Positions 33,108 to 45,039 are shown, counted from the stretch's first letter. The stretch: DNA of 64,000 nt from Plotosus lineatus (GCA_024760905.1 CM045733.1:20967001-21031000); one strand, 5' to 3'. The notes: generated from the sequence alone by a model not told the origin. Translations and numbers: made by a program.

Positions 33108-33820
33108 CTTCTTCTTCTTCTTCTTTTTCTTTCGGCTGTTCCCTTTAGGGGTCGCCATAGCAAATGATCTGCCTCCATCTCGCCCTATCCTCTGCATCTT
33201 CTACTCTTACTCCAACGACCTTCATGTCCGCCTTCATCACATCCATAAATCTTCTCTTCGGTCTTCCTCTGGGCCTTCTGCCTGGTTGTTCCAACCTCAG
33301 CATCCTACAATATCCTCTTCAATGCCCTCCTCACTTCACCCTTACTAATCTTTGCTACTTACTGGCCCTCAAAGGTCACCCCTTCTACTCTTTTTTCTCT
33401 CTCATTTTCCTCATTCATCAGCTCTTCAAAGTACTGTTTCCATCTTCCCAGCACACTTCTGTCATCAGTCAATACATTTCCCTCTCTGTCCTTTATCACT
33501 CTAATTTGCTGCACGTCTTTCCCATCTCTATTTCTCTGCTGTGCTAACCTGTATAAATAATTTTCTCCCTCCTTACTGTCCAACCTATCATACAAGTCAT
33601 CATACGCCCTCTGTTTGGCCTTTGACACCGCTACCTTCGCCTTACGCTGTGTCTCCCTGTACTCCTGTTTACTCTCTTCGGTCCTCTTTGTGTCCCACTT
33701 CTTCTTAGCTAAATTAGATGCAAAATCAATCAACATCTGTCCTTCTGTTTTCCTGTCCTGGATACCAAACCTACCCATCCCTTCCTCATCCCCTCTGTTG
33801 ACCAGGTGGAAAGGTAGCAA
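33108..33820 (-). pseudogene. RTE-type LINE, internally deleted copy
   Basis: Minus strand from 33820: a piece of the endonuclease-RT linker (KTEGQMLIDFA, WDTKRTEESKQEYRETQRKA, RLDSKEGENYLYRLAQQRN, VLGRWKQYFEELMNEENERE, EGVTFEGQ). At about 33308-33315 it jumps directly to the C-terminal LEQPGRRPRGRPKRRFMDV and the 3' tail with (GAA)n (TTC at 33106-33126). The whole RT catalytic region is missing, yet the 3' terminus is authentic. The 153-aa frame at 33820-33359 is open. Confidence 0.88.
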
Positions 33821-36541
33821 AGCTAAAAGCTTAGGAGCAGGGTTTAAGCTGTTTTATCATGGTGTGGATAGGAAGAGAAATGGAGTAGGAGTCATCTTGA
33901 AGGAGGGGTTTGTTAGCAATGTTCTAGAAGTGAAAAGAGTGTCAAACAGAGTGATGAGTCTCAAGTTAGAAATTGAAAGCATGATGGTCAATGTTGTTAG
34001 TGCTTATGCCCCACAGGCAGGATGTAAGCTAGAAGAGAAGGAGAGATTCTGGAGTGAGTTAGATGAAGTGATGCAGAGTACCCCCAGAGGTGAAAGAGTG
34101 GTCACTGGGGCAGACTTCAATGGACATGTTGGTGCAGGCAACAGAGGGGACGGGGAAGTGATGGGCAGGTTTGGTATCCAGGACAGGAACATAGAAGGAC
34201 AGATGTTGATCGATTTTGCAAAAAGGATGGAAATGGCTGTGGTGAATACTTTCTTCAAGAAGAAAAAAGAGAATAGGGTGAATTATGAAAGCGGAGGTAA
34301 GAGCACACAGGTAGACTACATCTTGTGTAGGCGATGTAATTTGAAGGAAGTCAGTGACTGCAAAGTAGTAGTGAGTGAGAGTGTTGCCAAACAGCATAGG
34401 ATGGTGGTGTGCAGGATAACGCTGATGGTGAGAAAGGTGAAAAAGGCAAAGGCAGAGCAGAAGACAAAGTGGTGGAAGCTGAAAAAGGAAGAGTGTCGTG
34501 TTGTCGTCAAGGAGGAGTTGAAACAGGCTTTGGGTAGTCAGGAAGTGCTTCCAGATGACTGGACAACCACAGCCAATGTGATCAGGGAGACCGGTAGGAG
34601 AGTACTTGGTGTGTCCTCTGGAAGGAAAGTAGATAAGGAGACTTGGTGGTGGAATGAGGAAGTGCAGGAGTGTGTACAAAAGAAGAGGTTAGCTAAGAAG
34701 AAGTGGGACACAGAGAGGACCGAAGAGAGTAAACAGGAGTACAGGGAGACACAGCGTAAGGCGAAGGTAGCGGTGTCAAAGGCCAAACAGAGGGCGTATG
34801 ATGACTTGTATGATAGGTTGGACAGTAAGGAGGGAGAAAATGATTTATACAGGTTAGCACAGCCGAGAAATAGAGATGGGAAAGACGTTTAGCAAATTAG
34901 AGTGATAAAGGACAGAGAGGTAAATGTATTCACTGATGACAGAAGTGTGCTGGGAAGATGGAAACAGTACTTTGAAGAGCTGATGAATGAGGAAAATGAG
35001 AGAGAGAAAAAAGAGTAGAAGGGGTGACCGTTGAGGACCAGGAAGTAGCAAAGATTAGTAAGGGAGAAGTGAGGAGGGCATTGAAGAGGATGAAGAGTGG
35101 AAAGGCAGTTGGCCCTGATGACATACCGGTGGAGGTATGGAAGTGTCTAGGAGAGGTAGCAGTAGATTTTCTGACAAGAATATTCAACAAGGTCTTAGAA
35201 ACTGAGCAGATGCTGGAGGAATGGAGAAGTGTGCTGGTGCCCATTTTTAATAACAAGGGAGATGTACAGAGTTGTGACAACTACAGAGGGATAAAGTTGA
35301 TGAGCCATACAATGAAGTTATGGGAAAGAATTGTGGAAGCTAGACTAAGGGCAGAGGTCAGCATTTGTGAACAACAGTTTGGTTTCATGCCAAGAAAGAG
35401 CACCACAGATGCAGTGTTTGCTTTGAGGACGTTAATAGAGAAGTACAGAGAAGGTCAGAAGGAGCTGCATTGTGCCTTTGTGGATCTGGAGAAAGCATAT
35501 GACAGGGTGCCGAGAGAAGAACTGTGGTATTGTATGAGGAAGTCTGGAGTGGCAGAGAAGTATGTTAGAGTGGTGCAGGACATGTATGAGAGATGTAAGA
35601 CAGTGGTGAGGTGTGCTGTCGATGTGACAGAAGAGTTCAAGGTGGAGGTGGGACTGCATCAAGGGTCAGCTCTCAGCTCCTTCTTGTTTGCTATGGTGAT
35701 GGACTGGCTGACAGATGAGGTTAGACAAGAATCTCCATGGACTATGATGTTTGCAGATGACATCGTGATCTGTAGTGAGAGCAGAGAACAAGTGGAGGAA
35801 AATCTAGAGAGGTGGAGGTATGCCCTGGAAAGGAGGGGAATGAAGGTTAGTCTCAGTAAGACAGAATACATGTGTGTGAATGACGAGGACCCAAGAGGAA
35901 CGGTGATGTTACAGGGGGCAGAGATAAAGAACGTGGAGGATTTTAAGTACTTAGGCTCTACAATCCAGAGCAATGGAGAGTGTGGAAAAGAGGTGAAGAA
36001 GCATGTGCAGGCAGGTTGGAATGGATGGAGAAAAGTGTCCGGTGTGATGTTTGATAGGAGGGTATCGGCAAGAATGAAGGGAAAAGTGTATAAGATGGTG
36101 ATGAGGCCAGCAATGTTGTATGGCTTAGAGACAGTGGCCCTGGGGAAAAGACAGGAGTCAGAGTTGGAGGTAGCAGAGATGAAAATGTTGAGGTTCTCTT
36201 TGGGAGTAACGAGGATGTATAGGATCAGAAATGAGTACATCAGAGGGACAGCACATGTTAGATGTTTTGGAGACAAAGTCAGAGAGGCTAGATTGAGATG
36301 GTTTGGACATGTACAGAGGAGGGATAGTGAGTATATTGGTAGTAGGATGCTGAGGTTGGAACTACCAGGCAGAAGGCCCAGAGGAAGACCAAAGAGAAGA
36401 TTTATAGATGTGGTGAAGGCGGACATGAAGGTAGCTGAACTAAGAATTGAAGATACAGAGGATAGGGTGAGATGGAGGCAGATCATTTGCTGTGGTGACC
36501 CCTGAAGGGAACAGCCGAAAGAAAAAGAAGAAGAAGAAGAA
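33821..36541 (+). mobile_element. RTE-type LINE, longest copy in the window
   Basis: About 2.7 kb, 5' truncated within the endonuclease, running through the RT and C-terminal domains to the short 3' tail (TGAAGGGAACAGCCGAAAG) and GAA repeats (36520-36541). It abuts a minus-strand copy at 33820 head to head, so GAA/TTC tails face outward at both ends of 33.1-36.5 kb. Confidence 0.92.
33840..36505 (+). pseudogene. RTE endonuclease-reverse transcriptase ORF with two lesions
   Basis: The protein would nick target DNA and reverse-transcribe its own RNA in place. Endonuclease blocks present: NVVSAYAPQAGCKLEEKERF, GERVVTGADFNGHVGAG, KSTQVDYILCRRCN. The N-terminal catalytic part is absent. RT blocks follow: MKSGKAVGPDDIPVEVWK, NYRGIKLMSHTMKLWERI, FGFMPRKSTTDAVFALR, FVDLEKAYDRVPREELW, GLHQGSALSSFLFAMVMD, MMFADDIVICSE (FADD at 35750-35761), FKYLGSTIQSNGECGKEV, then RLRWFGHVQRRD and the terminal CCGDP. 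Two lesions break the frame. One is a TAG at 34890-34892, where the neighbouring copy has CAG. The other is an extra A in the six-A run 35007-35012. The region from 35024 to 36505 is open for 493 codons. Given how few lesions there are, this is a young copy. Confidence 0.92.
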
Positions 36542-36832
36542 TCAGGAGCAGGTTCAACGAAAGACTGATACCATGTAAATGCTCCACTGAATGAAACGAT
36601 AAATCATTCCTACCCTTGATCATTAAACTGTACATCTCCTCCATATAGCAACATCATCAACTGTTATGCAATTATATTTTGCACTACATCTGCATTCTAC
36701 TATTTAACGTATTGATAATAGTGTGCATTTTACTCACTAACAGTAATCATTTTCTCAATAACATCAAAGTCTGCTTCTGTTTATATTGATATTTGAAAGT
36801 TTTAATTTAGACTATATACATATGTATTTGCA

Positions 36833-36995
36833 TAACTACTTAATCCTCATAATTCTAATTTGGGCCGTGGGGAGGGCTGGCACCCATGTCAGCCAACTCT
36901 AGGCAATAATACACCTTGGAAAGCTCGCCAGGTTATCACAAGGCAGAAACAAGCTGATGACTATGTAGCTGACTATTTACAAAAGTCAACTTAAA
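36833..36995 (-). mobile_element. SINE A1 3' fragment
   Basis: Tail ACTACTTAATCCTCATAATT, CTGGCACCCATGTCAGCCAA, then body ACAAAAGTCAACTT; the head is missing. Confidence 0.75.
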
Positions 36996-36999
36996 TTAC

Positions 37000-37735
37000 A
37001 TAATTATATTAATTGCATAATTAGACTGAAAACATGGAAGACTCCTGCTTAATGACAATGAATGATAACATTCATTACAGCCCAACCTTCTATTACAATT
37101 TTAAATGGGATTGTCAAAACTCTTTATATTCTTTCTTAATAAAAAGCACAGAGAATTAGTGCCACCAATATCCAATCATAAATACCTCTGTGATGATTTA
37201 CACTCAGAGCTGAAATTAGTAGCCTGGATGAAATCCCCAAGCTAATTATGAAGAGCGAATATAAACAGGGTTTTTAATTATTGTGTATCTCTTTGCCTTC
37301 ATTCTCATAGTTTGTCTTTATGCATTTTGTTCTGTCTGTTAGAATAAATATTGCTCACCTAAAGCTTACTCAAGGGAGATAAAACATAAAACTGAAGGTT
37401 CGGTTGGTGTTCAGCAAACCCCACGAGGAAAGATGTGTTAAATATAGCTTCATTCTTTTCAGTATAGCCTCGTTAGAAGAGGATATTTACAGGAAAAAAA
37501 ATGTAGTCATCAGTTTTGTAGAGGACATGTCAAGAATGCATCCGACAGAATAATTTGTTATTCCACAGCTACATCTTAATGATTGCTTTATTATATGTTT
37601 AACAGATTTGAAATGATGAAAATGAGAGAATTGAGAGGAAAGAAAAGCTGTAGTCTTTTCCTGCTGTGTAAGTGCTCCACAGGAGCACAGCTTCATGCCA
37701 TGAAGTCGAGTTAATCCTGTTTAGAGAGCTCTAGT
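37000..37735. other. No recognisable gene
   Basis: Unassigned. 37140-37330 is repeat-free, with homeodomain-type cores (GCTAATTATG near 37240, TTTTAATTATTG near 37272). Confidence 0.4.

Positions 37736-37737
<2 letters not shown>

Positions 37738-37826
<89 letters not shown>
37738..37826. repeat. (CA)n microsatellite
   Basis: About 44 uninterrupted CA units. Confidence 0.95.
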
Positions 37827-37829
<3 letters not shown>

Positions 37830-37948
37830 AGAAAAAGCCTTCAACTGAAAAATGTGCTCCTACTCTACATTAAATATGAAATCAAAATGAATTATACAAA
37901 GCAGCTGATCATTTGACATGCCATTAGGTGAAAAGAAAAAGGTTAAAG

Positions 37949-37965
37949 ACACACACACACACATG

Positions 37966-38030
<65 letters not shown>
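37949..38030. repeat. (CA)n microsatellite with CG interruption
   Basis: CA units broken by ATGTGCGCG, then a long pure run. Confidence 0.95.
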
Positions 38031-38033
<3 letters not shown>

Positions 38034-38039
38034 CACACC

Positions 38040-38880
38040 TGTTCACCATCTAAGAGACATTTGGAACTCTGCCTGGAGCTTAGCATTTATGAATCCACTG
38101 ATAAATGTTTCTGTAGCTCTTTCTATTAAGCTACACCTATAATGACTTATAAACACATTTGTAAAGTGTCATAAGTACATCCATAAACCATGTACACTAT
38201 ACTTTTAATGAAATACACAAAAAAACAAACATTTTTTTTGCATTGTGAATTTCGATCCTAACATAATGCACTTATAATACTTTGCATGGCACAAATTATT
38301 TATGCAAATCTTAATTAAAAGGCATTATCATCAAATAATTAAGATTAATTTTAAAATATTAACCATATTAAATGTGTAATTTAAATGATTATCTGAATTT
38401 TTATATTTGCTTCTCTTTTTAGCAAAGACTGTTTAAAATGTATCTTAATGCCTTTTTACAATATAGCTTTGTTGAATCTGCACAGCTGATTGGACAAAAG
38501 GTGTTAATTCAGTGTTTAACATCAGGTCCGACATGTTTTTATTCAAACACAGGTTTACATTTATGAGCATTTTCTTATACATAAGTTTTTTTTATACGAA
38601 TACCAAACAGAAATGATTTATTTATCAAAGTAAAAAAAACAAAAAACAAAACATGTATATTTGTTGATATGGTCATAAGTCTTATTTTTGTTTATAGTCA
38701 TTAACATTTTTCAAAGGTTTCCAGGTATACTTGCTTTGTATATTTAACTTCAAGCGAAATATATGGTGTAGTAATAACTCTATAACTGCTATTAAGAAAC
38801 AGGAACTAACTTTCCTATTAATACTATCAGCAATAACTATGAATGATTTATTTATTTATTTATTTTGTGATGTAAAAGGG
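38040..38880. other. No recognisable gene
   Basis: AT-rich unassigned sequence. Confidence 0.5.
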
Positions 38881-38887
38881 GGCTTTA

Positions 38888-39245
38888 AGGTGGCACAGTA
38901 GCACAATAGTTAGCACATTCTCTTCACGGCAAGAAGGTCCCGGGTTCGATTCTTTGACTTGGGGCATTTTTGTGTTAATACCCTCCCCTTGCTTCCATGG
39001 GTTTCCTCTGGGTACTCTGGTTTCCTACCACAGTTCAAAAACTCGCCCAGTAGGCTAATTGGCTGTTCCAATCTGTCCCTACATGTGAGTGCAAGTGTGA
39101 ATAGTTGTATGTGTCTTGGCCCTGCAATGGCATGGCGAGTTGTTAATTGTGTACCCCACCTTCATCCAAAGTTGGCTGAGATGGGTACCAGACTTTCCAT
39201 GACCCTAATGAGAATCAAGCATCTTAGAAATAAATGAATGAATAA
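38888..39245 (+). mobile_element. SINE B, full length
   Basis: Head AGGTGGCACAGTAGCACAAT with box B CCCGGGTTCGATTC, central block (TGGGTTTCCTCTGGGTACTC), tail AGTTGGCTGAGATGGGTACC, and AATGAATGAATAA at the end. Confidence 0.88.
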
Positions 39246-39249
39246 AAAC

Positions 39250-40470
39250 GGGATTTAGTTAATCACAATATTGATGGTTTGACATCCAAAGAGTTTAGGA
39301 ATTTACTATGATTAATCAGGTCAAATGAGGAGAATTAACTATGCAGAATTTTCATGCTAGATCGATTAAACTTACTTTGTCAAGCAAAATAGTTAACTCG
39401 GTATATATTACAAATACTGCTGAAACTACTTTTTATTGCTCAGTTAAAACACTTTGTTGTAATTAAGAGGAAAATAATGTTTAAAAGCTTATGCTAGCCA
39501 GGTGCCATTTAGTGACCTCTGTTTTGTTGGAGACAGACAATTTCAGATTACACACATTTATTACCAATTCTGACAAAAAATAAACAAAGATGCAAACATT
39601 AAGCAAAATAAATGATTGATGGTTTATGGAAATGACTATACCAAAACACAAACGTAGTATTAATGGACACAGGACAGACCATGTGCAGTATTGAGCAATA
39701 TAACTTTTTATCAATTAATTTATTTTTATTTAAAAATTGGATTATGATTATGAGACCAGTGAGAGAATGATGATAATTTTGCCGAGTACGGATTAAACAG
39801 AATGGCATCATGAGATATCAGCATGTTAAAAAGCTGTGTTACCCATGCCCTGTTCATACAGGGCTCCTATGCTATTTCAAGATGGCAAATAACATGCTAT
39901 AGGGTGACTCTATGTGAGTCTCTTGGTATTTCCCACAGAGTGGTGACATATTACACGAGTTGTATCATAAACTGTATTTCTTGGTGGTGAGCAATTAGTT
40001 TTACTGTCTCTATGAAAATGCTTCCTTCTACCTACCCTTTTATCCTTCTCACTGCTCACTGCTGCTCTCTTAGGGTTTGTGCATCCACTTTAAAAATGCT
40101 TTTGGATGAAGTTTTACCAAAAACACTCTCCTATATACTCTCATGAAAACATCTATAAATGCTCTTCATGATAGATTTAAGGTTCCACTCTGAATGAAAC
40201 TTTTGTTGAGTGTTGTCATATGAATATGCATGCAAATTAGGGATAAACATCTAAATTAGGTATATGTATAATAATGTTTTGAGCTCCCCTGTGGATGTGT
40301 TCTGAATAGTCTTTGGTCTGAAAACTGGATGTAAATTAAACATCACATTAAAATCTTAAAAAGTAGGAGCCTTATAGAAATATGAAACATAGACTGATTT
40401 TGTCTATTCTTGTGGTATTTATTGTTAAGTGATTTAAAATTTTAGGGACTATGATGCAGTATTATTGTAT
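39250..40470. other. No recognisable gene
   Basis: AT-rich unassigned sequence; the short ORFs have no recognisable domains. Confidence 0.5.
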
Positions 40471-40473
40471 TAC

Positions 40474-40712
40474 CGGGGATTTAGCTCAGTTGGTAGAGCG
40501 TCCGCTTTATCCTCCGGAAGGTCGGAGTTCGAATCTGGCCGCGTCATACCATAAGACGTTAAAATTTGGTAGTTGTTGCTTCCTGCTTGGCGCTCAACAT
40601 CAAAAGGATAGAACAACGCAATAACTGGCGCTGCACAGTGGCGACAGGTGCCCAGAGCACAAACCAAATTTCAATGTATGTAAAAGTACTTTGACAATAA
40701 AGAATTGTTGTT
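40474..40712 (+). mobile_element. SINE D (tRNA-derived)
   Basis: The head GGGGATTTAGCTCAGTTGGT AGAGCG contains a perfect-looking box A, with box B GGAGTTCGAATCTGG. The body includes GTTGCTTCCTGCTTGGCGCT, and the end is TTTGACAATAAAGAATTG with TTG repeats. The second copy is at 54.0 kb. The head is too tRNA-like to be chance, but the body continues well past a tRNA, so this is a SINE rather than a tRNA gene. Confidence 0.85.
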
Positions 40713-40714
40713 GT

Positions 40715-43028
40715 GTTTGTTGTTATTAGGTCTTAATCATAAACATAAACATAACATGATGATCTGTGTGCATGTTTATGTGTGTGGGTGTGCGGTGAAA
40801 ATCAAAAGCACAACACTGTTGCTGTCTTTTTGCTTAACCCTGTGATACTTGACTTATATCAAAGATTACAGCAGAGTTTTTCCATTTAATAATTGTGTTA
40901 TATCAAATTAATGTTTAGTAAGACTTTTCTTGTACCAGTTGTATCGGGGGCTTTTATGCACAAAAATTCCAGCACTCCTTTAGAGTCATCTGATGTAAAC
41001 ATTTATGATCTTAAGCTAATAATGGGGTTTGTAAAGCAGTAAAGCAAAAGTGTCAACAGAAACGTCACTCAAGTGTTTTGTGATTTTTTTGGAGAAAACA
41101 TTTATGGCAGCCTTAGAATATTTATCCAAGAGTCTGTGGGTGACATGATTTGGTGATTAATTTTTTTTACATGGCTTCTGATCCTATAGCTATAACCACA
41201 AAACATGAATTTTATATACAAATACATAAACTTTGTAATCTTTGGCAAAATGCTGTGATATAGCAACATATTTTAAGGAAGCACTATTATTGGACAATAA
41301 TTGACTTCAGGCACACTGAAAGGGGTTTTCAGAGTTGCAGTAATTTTTATCCCTGTGTTTGTGTTTACATTTATTTCCCTATGGAAAAGAACAAAGTGTT
41401 CTCATAAGTATTGTAACCAAGATGTTGTTCCTCTTTCCTTGAGAAACGGTTACCAAATGGTCCATATTTATTCTTGTAATCAGCTCCTTGCATCTACTTT
41501 GTATCCTGCTTTTTCAGTTGTTCTTTTATCTTTAGAGCTCAGGAAACAACATTTGCTCACACCTTGGGCAGCACAGTAGTTTTATCGTTTTATAGTTTTA
41601 TGAACCCCCCGCACCCATAAATACTGTAACCCACCTAGAATGGTATAAATACTCTGTTTACCTCTGTATGCTTTGCTGAGCTTGTGGATAAAGGACGTGA
41701 CTTTATCACAGAATAAAGAATGAATGCAAAGTGCGCTGGGTGATATAGACGACTAATCCACGAGATGACTACACCTTGCTTAGAGTCGGCGAGAGAAAGA
41801 GCTAGACAACAAAAAGAAGTCCCAATACACACCAAGCTGGTTTTAATCACTTTCCAATAACAATTCACCTCCTTGTATTTTATTTCTTTAATATTGAAAA
41901 AAGCATAATAACTATAATGTGTATTGTGTAATTGCCGTATAAACTCTTGAGTAATTTTATAAGTTACAATATACATGACTTTTATTGAAGGCAGAGTGCA
42001 CTGGGGACTGTTTTGAATTTTTTTTTTTTTTTTTTCAACTGCAGCCTTATTTAGCATAAATTGAAGAGTCATCATTCCATCAGAGTACTAAAAACATTGT
42101 TTAACATGACACAAAAGCCCCATTAAATGCTCTGTTCGGGAAATAAGAAAGATATATACACTCTGTATTTATATACCACAGCTAAGCTTCAAAGAGCTTA
42201 GGAGCCTGTGTCGGGATACTCAGGATTTATATTGCTTAATTAAAGGTGTTTGAAAGTGCTTAAATAAACCTCCTGATGTACAGGAAAAAGTCGCACTTGC
42301 TCAGTTTACATAGCATGTTGCTTTACTTGATGAAGACAATGTTGGGGCATGTTGGGGCTTAATTTGGTGAAGACAATCTTATTACATCCTAGCAACCTTA
42401 CAGTTTTATAAGGCTGTAATCATGAACTAGTTCAAAAATAATTCATAAGCATGTGATACATACTGCGAGAGTTCGAAAGCATGGCTTATTTAGTCTACTA
42501 TAAATTATGTGGCTTTGTGAACAAACAATAACCAATTTATGAATATGTATTTAATATAACCATCTTTCTATTATGTATCCATGCATATCACATATATTAT
42601 GTGACACCAATATTTATTTTGCAGTCTATTTATGATTTACATTATTATTTTTTTTTCTAATTTATTTGTTAATTTATTACATAGTAGCTGGTCATTGCTC
42701 TCGAGTAAGTATTTTATTTTGCTCAAGGTCAAGCATTTCTGAAGCAGACCTTAATAACACAAGACAGTAATGCACGCCTGATAGAAGCATTACATTTTCC
42801 TAATCCCAATAATCTTCATACCTTTTTATTTTTATTTATTTATTTATTTTGGATTTTTAATTGTGATACACTGTATTAATCATGCAAGGAAAATTTTTGC
42901 CTTAGGTCTTTTCCTCCTTGTTCATATAGGGGTTTGATTTTTTTTAAAATTACAAATCAATTTCTTTTATCTGTTTACCATCTTTGAATGGTTAATCTAC
43001 ATAATATTTGATTGATTGATTGATTACC
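40715..43028. other. No recognisable gene
   Basis: AT-rich unassigned sequence with a T tract at about 42019-42034. A 52-bp piece (41094-41145) recurs at 43338-43389. ORFs at 41301-41579 (+) and 41635-42075 (-) show no known domain. Confidence 0.45.
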
Positions 43029-43032
43029 TGTT

Positions 43033-43328
43033 TTTGGGTTTTTACACCCGAGCCTAGCGGCTCATCAGGCCGGTGCTTATCCCCGGTTTCCGTAGCGTGA
43101 AGCAATCAGGAGTTGAACTCCTTCTGGATGGGATGCTAGTCCATCACAGGTTACCTTCCCCGTATATTTTTACTGGTACCCATTTATACTGCTGGGTGAA
43201 CAGAGGCACACTTATGGTTGAGACCTTGCCCAGGGGTCTTAGCACAGTGGAGGTCTCAGTGGGATTTGAACTCACAACCTCCCGATCATGAGCCCAGCAC
43301 TCTAACTACTACACCACCAACCCCAGAC
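43033..43328 (-). mobile_element. SINE C (tRNA-derived)
   Basis: On the minus strand the head reads GGGGTTGGTGGTGTAGTAGT TAGAGTGC, with box B-like GTTGTGAGTTCAAATCCC. The 3' part (left) contains CGGTGCTTATCCCCGGTTTC and ends GGGTTTTTACACCCGAG inverted. A second copy lies at 63.7-64.0 kb. Confidence 0.8.
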
Positions 43329-43394
43329 ACTATACATGAAAACATTTATGGCAGCCTTAGAATATTTATCCAAGAGTCTGAGGGTGACAAGAGT

Positions 43395-43680
43395 GTTGTC
43401 TGTATAAAGTTTACATGTTTCCCCCATGCTTTTATGGGTGTCCTCTATCTGCTTCAGTTTCCTCCCTCAGTTAAAATACGTGCACATTAACTGAATTGGC
43501 TATTCCAAATTACCCGCGGTGTAATTGTGAATGGTTTAATGGGTCTGGATTAGTCCTGCAATGGACTAACAAGCTAGTCAATATGTACATTTTCCTTTGC
43601 TCAGAGATCCCTGGGATTGACTGTAGCATCCCTCAACCCTGAACAGAATAAGTGGCACAGATAATGAGTGAGTGATTGAA
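43395..43680 (+). mobile_element. SINE B, 5'-truncated, diverged
   Basis: Central block (AAGTTTACATGTTTCCCCCA, CAGTTTCCTCCCTCAG), then a divergent tail with TAATGAGTGAGTGATT. Confidence 0.65.
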
Positions 43681-43924
43681 TATCTAAACATAAAACATGC
43701 ATTTTATTTTATTTACACAGAATTCAAACTAGTTCCTTAAATAATATAAAAAATGTCCTGCAAATGATGTAGAATATAATTATTACTCAACTTTGCACAT
43801 TTCCAAATATGCAATATTTTAATTGTTATAAAAATTCTCTCAGAAAAGGGTCTGTCTTTCTCTTCTATTAATATGAATGTAAATTCTATATCACCAAAGC
43901 CATGCTGTGCATGCCATGCTCATA

Positions 43925-44190
43925 GATACCCCCCCTTGGCGTGACCTTTTGCTGGTGCCGACCGGCTGTCCTCCTCCTTGGGGGTGCCAGAGCTCCTCAT
44001 GCATCTGCTAATGACTATTATTGTGGCTACAGAGAGCTGTGGGTACAGCAGAGGAGTGGGTGAGAATGAAGATTAGTTCTCAAAAACTCCATCAGTGCTG
44101 ACACTCTAACCAAGCTGAGTCAGGCTTGGTAATAATGGTTGCTTGGATGGACTAAATCAGTGTAGGTTATCAGCAGTTTTAACATCCATC
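43925..44190. other. Repeat-free segment; candidate conserved non-coding element
   Basis: GC-richer complex sequence without ORF or repeat structure. Inference only. Confidence 0.2.
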
Positions 44191-44349
44191 TATCTATCTA
44201 AGATTTTTTAGTGTTTGTATTGCATGGATTACAGAATAAACTCAATATCTCAACCTTCCAAACATAATTTTTACACTGACTGGAAAATATATTTTCTAAA
44301 TTTACAACTACTTTCTTGTTTTCTGGAACATTAACTCAATATTGGTTCA

Positions 44350-45035
44350 TGTTTTCCCCAATGCAGCTAACTGGATTATCAAAGGCAGGCTATGTCTCCC
44401 TGTTGTCGTGTAATAAACTTTTAGCCGGACCCAGAAATGCAGGAGACAGTGTGAGATGACGCAGAGTCGATTTATCACTCAATGGGGAAGCACTTAAGCA
44501 CGGGGCAAACATGGTAACTACTGGTGATGAAAAGAAACACAACAAACATTAAGAACTGGGAAACTAAGTCGCGGGAAAATGGTCGAGCACAGAGCTGGAA
44601 CCAGCAGCCAGAGAGAACATGATGCAAGGCAATCTTCTGGCACCGAGTTGAACACGCTGCTTGTCTTTATAGAGTAGTAGATTAGGGAGTGGGATCAGGT
44701 GTGTGCACTGCATTCAGCCCGCGTAGGTCAGTCACACCCCTCCATCAGAGCCTGCAACACTGGGGAGAAACAGAGTTAAAAGAGCCACTACATTAAAAGT
44801 TCCCTCAAACACAGACCATAACAACTGTCTATGGTGAGAGGCATGTAAAACAGCCATTGCTAACTTTCGTCAAGAGTAGGCTGCATAGCCGTCAGTGTGT
44901 TTCTGTCCTGTGATAGCCTGACGAGCTGTCCAGGGTGTACTCTGCCCTTGTCCAGATTCGGCTGAGATGGGCACCAGCCTCCTCATGACTCTAATTAGAA
45001 TTAAGTGGTTCAGAACATGACTGAATGAGTGCATG
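44350..45035 (+). mobile_element. SINE A1 split by a solo LTR
   Basis: The body starts GCAGCTAACTGGATTATCAA and is interrupted at CTCCCTGT (44403). It resumes at ACTGTCTATGGTGAGAGG (44824), continues through AAACAGCCATTGCTAACTTT, and ends in the tail AATTAGAATTAAGTGGTTCA. The head is missing. Confidence 0.85.
44404..44823 (-). mobile_element. Solo LTR inside a SINE
   Basis: A 420-bp insert with TGTCGTG...CATAACA ends. The flanking five bases are CCTGT and ACTGT, a slightly decayed target duplication. On the minus strand it has a good TATA box (CTATAAAGACAAGC) in the position expected for an LTR promoter. There is no internal region. It is unrelated to the Ty3 LTRs at 16-25 kb. Confidence 0.65.
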
Positions 45036-45039
45036 GTTC

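Noticed and set aside
34059..34679. 206-aa minus-strand ORF
   Set aside because: Antisense shadow of the RTE endonuclease region.
35659..36486. 275-aa minus-strand ORF
   Set aside because: It is antisense to the RTE RT domain; no domain of its own.
37738..38030. CRISPR-like or regulatory repeat array
   Set aside because: They are plain dinucleotide CA microsatellites without spacers.
40474..40545. Functional tRNA gene
   Set aside because: The Pol III boxes are good, but similarity to the copy at 54.0 kb continues far past a tRNA 3' end into a shared body and tail, so it is a SINE head.
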